Source of the DNA: Calliopsis andreniformis
Taxonomy: Eukaryota > Arthropoda > Insecta > Hymenoptera > Andrenidae
Assembly (NCBI RefSeq): GCF_051401765.1
Contig: NW_027480548.1
Span: 1 to 64,000 of the forward strand
Direction of reading: 5' to 3'
Length of the DNA stretch: 64,000 nucleotides
Positions 55,251-64,000 of the stretch are shown here, piece after piece (the stretch's first letter is position 1; each line of letters begins with the position of its first letter). The translations under genes and the position numbers were made by a program. The notes beneath the pieces are model-generated. The model was not told where the DNA came from. It saw nothing but the letters and a program-made list of their open reading frames with translations, and made no database searches.

Positions 55251-58200
55251 TCAGGAGAGAGGACTGAGGATTGGGGATTGAGGATTGAGGATTGAGGATT
55301 GAAGATTGAGGATTGGGTATTGAGGATTGAACATTGAGGATTGAGGATTGAGTAGTGAAGATTGAGGATCGAGGATTGAGGGTTGTGGATTGAGGACGAG
55401 GACTGAGGGTTGAGTATTGATGTTTGAGGTCTGAGGATTGAGGATTGAGGATTGAGAATTGAGGATTGAGGATTGAGGATTGAAGATTGAGGATTGGGTG
55501 TTGAGGATTGAAGAATGAGGATTGAGGATTGAGGATAGAGTGTTGAGGGTTGAAGATTGAGTTTTGAGGATTGAAGATTGAAGATTGAGGATTGAGGATT
55601 GAGGATTAAGGATTGAGGATTGAAGATTGAGGATTGGGTATTGCGGATTGAACATTGAGGATTGAGGATTGAGGATTGAGGATTGAGGATCGAGGACTGA
55701 AGATTCAATATTGATGATTGAAGATTGAGGATTGAGGATTGAGGATTGAGGATTGAAGATTGAGTATTGAGGATTGAAGCCTGACGATTGAGGATCGAGG
55801 ATTGACGATTGAGAATAGAGTATTGAGGATTGAGGATTGAAGATTGAGGATTGGGTATTGAGGATTGAAGAATGAGGATTGAGGATTGAGGATTGAAGAC
55901 TGAGGACCGGGTATTGATGATTGAACATTGAGGATTGAGGATTGAGGATTGAGGATTCAGGATTGAGGATTGAAGGTTGAATATTGATGAATGAAGATTG
56001 AGGATTGAGGGTTGAAGGTCGTGGATTGAGGACGAGGACTGAGGGTTGAGTATTGATACTTGAGGCCTGAGGATTGAGGATTGAGGATTGCGAATTGAGG
56101 ATTGAGGATTTAAGATTGAGGATTGGGTCTTGAGGATTGAAGATTGAGCATTGAGGATTGAGGACAGAGGATTGAGGATTGAAGATTGAGTATTGAGGAT
56201 TGAAGATTGAGGATTGAGGATTGAGGATTCAGGATTGAGGATTGAAGATTGAGTACTGAAGATTGAAGATTGAGGATTGAGGATTGAGAATTGAGGATTG
56301 AGGATTGAGGATTGAGGATTTAAGATTGAGGATTGGGTATTGAGGATTGAAGATTGAGCATTGAGGATTGTGGACAGAGGATTGAGGTTTGAAGATTGAG
56401 TATTGAGGATTGAAGATTGACGATTGAGGATTGAGGATAGAGGATTGAGGATTGAGGATTGAAGATTGAGTATTGAGGATTGAAGATTGAGGATTGAGGA
56501 TTGAGGATTCAGGATTGAGGATTGAAGATTGAGTACTGAAGATTGAAGATTGAGGATTGAGGATTGAGGATTGAGGATTGAGGATTGAGGATTGAGGATT
56601 GAAGATTGAGTATTGCGGATTGAAGATTGAGGATTGAGGATTGAGGATTGAGGATTGAGGATTGAAGATTGAGTACTGAGGATTGAAGATTAAGATTGAG
56701 GATTGAGGATTGAGGACTGAGGATTGAGGATTGAGGATTGAAGGTTCAGTATTGAGGATTGAAGATTGAGAATTGAGGATTGAGGGTTGAACATTGAGGA
56801 CTGAGTGTTGAGGGTTGAGTGATGAGAATTGATGTTTGTGGATAGAGATTTGAAGATTGCAGATTGAGTATGGAGTATTGAAATCTGTGAATTGAGTATA
56901 TTCTATTGAGGATTGAGGATTGACAACTGATTGTTGAGGACTGAGGGCTGAAGGTTGAGGGTTCCGGATTGAGGATTCAGAATTGAAATTTGAGGACTGA
57001 GCATTGAGGATTGAAGATTGAGTATTGAGGATTGAAGATTGAGAATTGAGGATTGAGGATTGAGGATTGAGGATGAGGGCTGAGTGTTGAGGATTGAGGT
57101 TTGAGGACCGAGGACTGAGGATTGAGGATTGAGAATTGAGGATTGAGGATTGAGGGTTGAAGACTGAGGATTGGGTATTGAGGATTGAAGAATGAGGATT
57201 GAGGATTGAGGATTGAGTATTGAGGATTGAAGATTGACGATCGAGTATTGAGAATTGAGGATTGAGTATTGAGGATTGAGGATTGAAGGTTGAGTATTGA
57301 GGATTGAAGGTTGAGGATTGTGGATTGAGGATTGAGGATTGAGGATTGAAAATTGAGGATTGGGGACTGAATGTTGAGGGTTGAATGATGAGAATTGATG
57401 TTTGTGGATAGAGATTTGAAGATTGCAGGTTGAGTATTGAGTATTGAAAACTGTGAAATCATGGTATTCTATTGAGGATTGAGGATGGACCACTGACTGT
57501 TGAGGACTGAGGGCTGAAGATTGAGGATTCAGGATTGAGGATTCAGGATTGAGGTTTGAGGACTGAGGATTGAGGATTGAGGGTTGAGGATTGAGGATTG
57601 AGGATTGAGGATTGAAGATTGAGGATTGGGTATTGAGGATTGAACATTGAGGATTGAGGATTGAGTATTGAAGATTGAGGATCGAGGATTGAGTGTTGTG
57701 GATTGAGGACGATGACTGAGGGTTGAGTATTGATGTTTGAGGTCTGAGGATTGAGGATTGAGGATTGAGAATTGAGGATTGAGGATTGAGGATTGAAGAT
57801 TCAGGATTGGGTGTTGAGGATTGAAGAATGAGTATTGAGGATTGAGGATTGAGGGTTGAGGGTTGAAGATTGAGTATTGAGGATTGAAGATTGAGGATTG
57901 AGGATTGATGATTGAGGATTGAGGATTGAGGATTGAAGATTGAGGATTGGGTATTGCTCAATGAACATTGAGGATTGAGGATTGAGGATTTAGGATTGAG
58001 GATTGAGGACTGAAGATTAAATATCGATGATTGAAGACTGAGGATTGAGGATTGATGGTTGTGGATTGAGGACGAGGACTGAGGGTTCAGTATTGCTGTT
58101 TGAAGACTGAGGATTGAGTTTTGAGGATTGAGAATTGAGGATTGAGGATTGAGGATTGAAGATTGAGGATTGGGTATTGAGGATTGAAGAATGAGGATTG

Positions 58201-58840
58201 AGGATTGACGGTTGAGGATTGAGGATTGAAGACTGAGTGTTGAGGTTTGAGTGATGAGAATTGATGTTTGTGGATAGAGATTTGAAGATTGCAGATTGAG
58301 TATTGAGTATTGAAAACTGTGAATTGATAATATTCTATTGAGGATTGAGGATTGACAACTGATTGTTGAGGACTGAGGTCTGAAGATTGAGGATTCAGGA
58401 TTGAGGATTCAGGTTTGATGTTTGAGGACTGAGGATTGAGGATTGAGGATTGAGGATTGGGGATTGAGGATTGAGGGTTGAGGATTGAAGATTGAGGATT
58501 GGGCATTGCGGATTGAACATTGGGGATTGAGGATTGAGTATTGGGGATTGAGGATTGACGATTGAGGATTGGGTATTGTGGATTGAGAATTGAGGGTTGA
58601 TTATTGAAGATTGAGTATTGAGGATTGAAGATTGAGGATTGAGGATTGAGGATTGAGGATTGAGGATGAGGGCTGAGGGTTGAGGATTGAGGTTTGAGGA
58701 CTGAGGACTGAGGATTGACGATTGAGAATTGAGGATTGAGGATTGAGGATTGAAGATTGAGGATTGGGTATTGAGGATTGTAGGATGAGGTTTGAAGATT
58801 GAGTACTGAGGATTGAAGATTAAGATTCAGGATTGAGGTT
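55251..58840 (+). repeat. Higher-order unit 7 with 286-base deletion (3,590 bases)
   Basis: This unit has one GCCTGACGATTG site (about 55,779) where full units have two, 279 bases apart (about 59,376 and 59,655 in unit 8). The deletion of 286 bases equals that 279-base distance plus one heptamer. Cores are at 56,881 (AAATCTGTG), 57,447 and 58,313, with spacings 566 and 866 intact and the interval before them 2,158 instead of 2,444. Confidence 0.9.
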
Positions 58841-60674
58841 TCAGGAGAGAGGACTGAGGATTGGGGATTGAGGATTGAGGATTGAGGATTGAAGATTGAG
58901 GATTGGGTATTGAGGATTGAACATTGATGATTGAGGATTGAGTAGTGAAGATTGAGGATCGAGGATTGAGGGTTGTGGATTGAGGACGAGGACTGAGGGT
59001 TGAGTATTGATGTTTGAGGTCTGAGGATTGAGGATTGAGGATTGAGAATTGAGGATTGAGGATTGAGGATTGAAGATTGAGGATTGGGTGTTGAGGATTG
59101 AAGAATGAGGATTGAGGATTGAGGATAGAGTGTTGAGGGTTGAAGATTGAGTTTTGAGGATTGAAGATTGAAGATTGAGGATTGAGGATTGAGGATTAAG
59201 GATTGAGGATTGAAGATTGAGGATTGGGTATTGCGGATTGAACATTGAGGATTGAGGATTGAGGATTGAGGATTGAGGATCGAGGACTGAAGATTCAATA
59301 TTGATGATTGAAGATTGAGGATTGAGGATTGAGGATTGAGGATTGAGGATTGAAGATTGAGTATTGAGGATTGAAGCCTGACGATTGAGGATTGAGGATT
59401 GACGATTGAGAATAGAGGATTGAGGATTGAGGATTGAAGATTGAGGATTGGGTATTGAGGATTGAAGAATGAGGATTGAGGATTGAGGATTGAGGATTGA
59501 GGATTGAAGATTGAGTATTGTGGATTGATGATTAAGATTGAGGTTTGAGGATTGAGGGTTGAGGGTTGAAGATTGAGTTTTGAGGATTGAAGATTGAGGA
59601 GTGAGGATTGAGGATTGAGGATTGAGGATTGAAGATTGAGTATTGAGGATTGAAGCCTGACGATTGAGGATCGAGGATTGACGATTGAGAATAGAGTATT
59701 GAGGATTGAGGATTGAAGATTGAGGATTGGGTATTGAGGATTGAAGAATGAGGATTGAGGATTGAGGATTGAAGACTGAGGACCGGGTATTGATGATTGA
59801 ACATTGAGGATTGAGGATTGAGGATTGAGGATTCAGGATTGAGGATTGAAGGTTGAATATTGATGAATGAAGATTGAGGATTGAGGGTTGAAGGTCGTGG
59901 ATTGAGGACGAGGACTGAGGGTTGAGTATTGATACTTGAGGCCTGAGGATTGAGGATTGAGGATTGCGAATTGAGGATTGAGGATTTAAGATTGAGGATT
60001 GGGTCTTGAGGATTGAAGACTGAGCATTGAGGATTGAGGACAGAGGATTGAGGATTGAAGATTGAGTATTGAGGATTGAAGATTGAGGATTGAGGATTGA
60101 GGATTCAGGATTGAGGATTGAAGATTGAGTACTGAAGATTGAAGATTGAGGATTGAGGATTGAGAATTGAGGATTGAGGATTGAGGATTGAGGATTTAAG
60201 ATTGAGGATTGGGTATTGAGGATTGAAGATTGAGCATTGAGGATTGTGGACAGAGGATTGAGGTTTGAAGATTGAGTATTGAGGATTGAAGATTGACGAT
60301 TGAGGATTGAGGATAGAGGATTGAGGATTGAGGATTGAAGATTGAGTATTGAGGATTGAAGATTGAGGATTGAGGATTGAGGATTCAGGATTGAGGATTG
60401 AAGATTGAGTACTGAAGATTGAAGATTGAGGATTGAGGATTGAGGATTGAGGATTGAGGATTGAGGATTGAGGATTGAAGATTGAGTATTGCGGATTGAA
60501 GATTGAGGATTGAGGATTGAGGATTGAGGATTGAGGATTGAAGATTGAGTACTGAGGATTGAAGATTAAGATTGAGGATTGAGGATTGAGGACTGAGGAT
60601 TGAGGATTGAGGATTGAAGGTTCAGTATTGAGGATTGAAGATTGAGAATTGAGGATTGAGGGTTGAACATTGAG

Positions 60675-60861
60675 GACTGAGTGTTGAGGGTTGAGTGATG
60701 AGAATTGATGTTTGTGGATAGAGATTTGAAGATTGCAGATTGAGTATGGAGTATTGAAAACTGTGAATTGAGTATATTCTATTGAGGATTGAGGATTGAC
60801 AACTGATTGTTGAGGACTGAGGGCTGAAGGTTGAGGGTTCCGGATTGAGGATTCAGAATTG
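60675..60861 (+). repeat. Variant block type 1 of the higher-order unit
   Basis: Representative of the first of three blocks per unit. It runs from GACTGAGTGTTGAGGG through GATGTTTGTGGATAGAG, the core AAAACTGTGAATTGAG, TATTCTATTGAGG, ACAACTGATTGTTGAGG and GGGTTCCGG to GGATTCAG. It stays in 7-base register throughout. It carries most of the C residues and the stop-creating variants (CTA and TCA on this strand) that delimit minus-strand frames. Other type-1 cores are at 21,386, 26,856, 35,257, 38,693, 42,569, 44,963, 49,422, 53,291 and 56,881. Confidence 0.85.
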
Positions 60862-61240
60862 AAATTTGAGGACTGAGCATTGAGGATTGAAGATTGAGTA
60901 TTGAGGATTGAAGATTGAGAATTGAGGATTGAGGATTGAGGATTGAGGATGAGGGCTGAGGGTTGAGGATTGAGGTTTGAGGACCGAGGACTGAGGATTG
61001 AGGATTGAGAATTGAGGATTGAGGATTGAGGGTTGAAGACTGAGGATTGGGTATTGAGGATTGAAGAATGAGGATTGAGGATTGAGGATTGAGTATTGAG
61101 GATTGAAGATTGACGATCGAGTATTGAGAATTGAGGATTGAGTATTGAGGATTGAGGATTGAAGGGTGAGTATTGAGGATTGAAGGTTGAGGATTGTGGA
61201 TTGAGGATTGAGGATTGAGGATTGAAAATTGAGGATTGGG

Positions 61241-61423
61241 GACTGAATGTTGAGGGTTGAATGATGAGAATTGATGTTTGTGGATAGAGATTTGAAGATT
61301 GCAGGTTGAGTATTGAGTATTGAAAACTGTGAAATCATGGTATTCTATTGAGGATTGAGGATGGACCACTGACTGTTGAGGACTGAGGGCTGAAGATTGA
61401 GGATTCAGGATTGAGGATTCAGG
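61241..61423 (+). repeat. Variant block type 2 of the higher-order unit
   Basis: Second block of each unit, always 566 bases after type 1. It is distinguished by GAATGTTGAGGG, GTGAAATCATGGTATTC and GGATGGACCACTGACTG. The AAATCATGG marker occurs at 21,961, 22,353, 27,431, 27,823, 35,832, 39,268, 45,538, 47,887, 49,997, 53,866, 57,456 and 61,332, which makes it a good landmark for counting units. Confidence 0.85.
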
Positions 61424-62106
61424 ATTGAGGTTTGAGGACTGAGGATTGAGGATTGAGGGTTGAGGATTGAGGATTGAGGATTGAGGATTGAAGATTGAGG
61501 ATTGGGTATTGAGGATTGAACATTGAGGATTGAGGATTGAGTATTGAAGATTGAGGATCGAGGATTGAGTGTTGTGGATTGAGGACGATGACTGAGGGTT
61601 GAGTATTGATGTTTGAGGTCTGAGGATTGAGGATTGAGGATTGAGAATTGAGGATTGAGGATTGAGGATTGAAGATTCAGGATTGGGTGTTGAGGATTGA
61701 AGAATGAGGATTGAGGATTGAGGATTGAGGGTTGAGGGTTGAAGATTGAGTATTGAGGATTGAAGATTGAGGATTGAGGATTGATGATTGAGGATTGAGG
61801 ATTGAGGATTGAAGATTGAGGATTGGGTATTGCTCAATGAACATTGAGGATTGAGGATTGAGGATTTAGGATTGAGGATTGAGGACTGAAGATTAAATAT
61901 CGATGATTGAAGACTGAGGATTGAGGATTGATGGTTGTGGATTGAGGACGAGGACTGAGGGTTCAGTATTGCTGTTTGAAGACTGAGGATTGAGTTTTGA
62001 GGATTGAGAATTGAGGATTGAGGATTGAGGATTGAAGATTGAGGATTGGGTATTGAGGATTGAAGAATGAGGATTGAGGATTGACGGTTGAGGATTGAGG
62101 ATTGAA

Positions 62107-62289
62107 GACTGAGTGTTGAGGTTTGAGTGATGAGAATTGATGTTTGTGGATAGAGATTTGAAGATTGCAGATTGAGTATTGAGTATTGAAAACTGTGAAT
62201 TGTTGATATTCTATTGAGGATTGAGGATTGACAACTGATTGTTGAGGACTGAGGTCTGAAGATTGAGGATTCAGGATTGAGGATTCAGG
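62107..62289 (+). repeat. Variant block type 3 of the higher-order unit
   Basis: Third block, 866 bases after type 2, recognised by GTTGAGGTTTGAGTGATG, GAGGTCTGAAG and CAGGTTTGATGTTTGAGG. The bases before TATTCTATTG differ between units: GATAATATTC at about 40,133, 46,405, 50,861 and 58,321; GATGATATTC at about 36,249 and 54,731; GTTGATATTC at about 62,199. Confidence 0.82.
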
Positions 62290-62716
62290 TTTGATGTTTG
62301 AGGACTGAGGATTGAGGATTGAGGATTGAGGATTGGGGATTGAGGATTGAGGGTTGAGGATTGAAGATTGAGGATTGGGCATTGCGGATTGAACATTGGG
62401 GATTGAGGATTGAGTATTGGGGATTGAGGATTGACGATTGAGGATTGAGTATTGTGGATTGAGAATTGAGGGTTGATTATTGAAGATTGAGTATTGAGGA
62501 TTGAAGATTGAGGATTGAGGATTGAGGATTGAGGATTGAGGATGAGGGCTGAGGGTTGAGGATTGAGGTTTGAGGACTGAGGACTGAGGATTGACGATTG
62601 AGAATTGAGGATTGAGGATTGAGGATTGAAGATTGAGGATTGGGTATTGAGGATTGTAGGATGAGGTTTGAAGATTGAGTACTGAGGATTGAAGATTAAG
62701 ATTCAGGATTGAGGTT

Positions 62717-64000
62717 TCAGGAGAGAGGACTGAGGATTGGGGATTGAGGATTGAGGATTGAGGATTGAAGATTGAGGATTGGGTATTGAGGATTGAACAT
62801 TGAGGATTGAGGATTGAGTAGTGAAGATTGAGGATCGAGGATTGAGGGTTGTGGATTGAGGACGAGGACTGAGGGTTGAGTATTGATGTTTGAGGTCTGA
62901 GGATTGAGGATTGAGGATTGAGAATTGAGGATTGAGGATTGAGGATTGAAGATTGAGGATTGGGTGTTGAGGATTGAAGAATGAGGATTGAGGATTGAGG
63001 ATAGAGTGTTGAGGGTTGAAGATTGAGTTTTGAGGATTGAAGATTGAAGATTGAGGATTGAGGATTGAGGATTAAGGATTGAGGATTGAAGATTGAGGAT
63101 TGGGTATTGCGGATTGAACATTGAGGATTGAGGATTGAGGATTGAGGATTGAGGATCGAGGACTGAAGATTCAATATTGATGATTGAAGATTGAGGATTG
63201 AGGATTGAGGATTGAGGATTGAGGATTGAAGATTGAGTATTGAGGATTGAAGCCTGACGATTGAGGATTGAGGATTGACGATTGAGAATAGAGGATTGAG
63301 GATTGAGGATTGAAGATTGAGGATTGGGTATTGAGGATTGAAGAATGAGGATTGAGGATTGAGGATTGAGGATTGAGGATTGAAGATTGAGTATTGTGGA
63401 TTGAAGATTAAGATTGAGGTTTGAGGATTGAGGGTTGAGGGTTGAAGATTGAGTTTTGAGGATTGAAGATTGAGGAGTGAGGATTGAGGATTGAGGATTG
63501 AGGATTGAAGATTGAGTATTGAGGATTGAAGCCTGACGATTGAGGATCGAGGATTGACGATTGAGAATAGAGTATTGAGGATTGAGGATTGAAGATTGAG
63601 GATTGGGTATTGAGGATTGAAGAATGAGGATTGAGGATTGAGGATTGAAGACTGAGGACCGGGTATTGATGATTGAACATTGAGGATTGAGGATTGAGGA
63701 TTGAGGATTCAGGATTGAGGATTGAAGGTTGAATATTGATGAATGAAGATTGAGGATTGAGGGTTGAAGGTCGTGGATTGAGGACGAGGACTGAGGGTTG
63801 AGTATTGATACTTGAGGCCTGAGGATTGAGGATTGAGGATTGCGAATTGAGGATTGAGGATTTAAGATTGAGGATTGGGTATTGAGGATTGAAGATTGAG
63901 CATTGAGGATTGAGGACAGAGGATTGAGGTTTGAAGATTGAGTATTGAGGATTGAAGATTGACGATTGAGGATTGAGGATAGAGGATTGAGGATTGAGGA
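62717..64000 (+). repeat. Higher-order unit 9, cut by the window edge
   Basis: The first 1,284 bases of another unit. It matches unit 8 closely until about 63,860. There GGGTATTGAGG followed by GGACAGAGGATTGAGGTTTG replaces the expected GGGTCTTGAGG and GGACAGAGGATTGAGGATTG. This combines two sites that lie about 220 bases apart in other units. The array continues past the window. Confidence 0.88.

Larger units (their letters stand above)
58841..62716 (+). repeat. Higher-order unit 8, reference full-length unit (3,876 bases)
   Basis: Block cores lie at 60,757, 61,323 and 62,189, giving the standard 566 and 866 spacings after a 2,444 interval. In the 3,876-base stretch between the equivalent GGATGA sites at 57,071 and 60,947 I count nine 6-base monomers (57,071, 57,707, 58,070, 58,664, 58,824, 58,984, 59,534, 59,906 and 60,569). 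With 546 heptamers this gives 3,876 exactly, so the unit is a string of about 555 monomers. Confidence 0.92.
1..64000 (+). repeat. Continuous heptamer satellite array, consensus GGATTGA
   Basis: The entire window divides into 7-base monomers of the form NNNNTGA with consensus GGATTGA. Common variants are AGATTGA, GTATTGA, GAATTGA, GGACTGA, GGTTTGA, GGGTTGA, GTGTTGA and GGATTCA. The trailing TGA is the most conserved part and the first four bases vary most. The first and last bases of the window are inside the array, so both true ends lie outside. The consensus has three G, two A, two T and no C, so the + strand is almost free of C and strongly G-skewed. Even stretches that look different stay in 7-base register. 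The few register breaks are mostly 6-base monomers such as GGATGA and GGACGA. There is no credible coding sequence: every + frame has a TGA each 21 bases, and the stop-free minus frames simply repeat one heptapeptide. This is satellite DNA of unknown host. Confidence 0.97.

Noticed and set aside
60675..62289. Variant blocks as an inserted mobile element or RNA gene
   Set aside because: They remain in 7-base register with the surrounding array, lack terminal repeats or target duplications, and show no evident stem-loop of a tRNA or other known RNA.
36016..63174. Recurrent minus frames of 403, 352, 161, 134 and 90 codons repeated in each 3.88 kb unit, which look like a protein family
   Set aside because: They recur because the DNA unit recurs. 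Families overlap one another in different frames with the same composition, and deletions and insertions in the units fuse or truncate them freely.
1..64000. CRISPR array
   Set aside because: Repeats are 7 bases with no unique spacers of constant length, and no cas genes are present.
1..64000. Promoters, terminators, ribosome binding sites
   Set aside because: GAGG and GGATTGAGG are everywhere as part of the monomer, so matches to purine-rich binding sites carry no information. No T-rich terminator hairpin or TATA-type promoter stands out.
1..64000. Telomere proper
   Set aside because: No run of any canonical telomere repeat is present, and the array has long-range order and substitutions not expected of a terminal telomere.

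Overview
The whole 64,000-base window is one continuous block of satellite DNA. It is built from a degenerate 7-base monomer, GGATTGA on the + strand, and no unique sequence appears at either edge. I find no supportable protein gene, RNA gene, insertion sequence, CRISPR array, promoter or terminator. The long open frames on the minus strand are a consequence of the repeat. The reverse complement TCAATCC has no stop in any of its three frames and reads the same heptapeptide (S-I-L-N-P-Q-S, permuted) in each, while the + strand meets TGA every 21 bases in all three frames.

The organism cannot be identified, because there is no gene or RNA to place it. Gene-free satellite on this scale, with nested higher-order repeats, resembles heterochromatic, subtelomeric or centromeric DNA of a eukaryote. 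Heptamer arrays that are mis-annotated as Asn-Pro-Gln-Ser-rich proteins are, as far as I recall, also seen in bacterial genomes, so a prokaryotic source is not excluded.

Layout. From 1 to about 19.5 kb the array is an irregular mosaic, with local tandem duplications (spacings 1,320, 649 and 850 bases) and dispersed copies of longer segments (5,178 and about 13,997 bases apart). From 19.5 to 33.2 kb there are longer copies: a 5.45-5.53 kb spaced pair, and a 1,978-base tandem pair whose sequence matches 14.3-16.5 kb. From 33.26 kb to the right edge the array is a higher-order repeat with a basic unit of about 3,876 bases: eight complete units and one partial, some shortened or lengthened by internal events.

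Two kinds of landmark make the higher-order structure readable. The first is an approximately 185-base variant block carrying AAAACTGTGAATTGA or a close variant, present about 50 times. The second is the motif TTTCAGGAGAGAGG, present 11 times from 19.5 kb onward. In the right-hand array each full unit has three blocks spaced 566, 866 and about 2,444 bases. The first two distances are almost invariant, and the third changes by exactly one heptamer (2,437, 2,444, 2,451) or by one 286-base deletion. Shared variants link alternate units, which suggests amplification in two-unit blocks. The array appears older and scrambled on the left and young and homogenised on the right.
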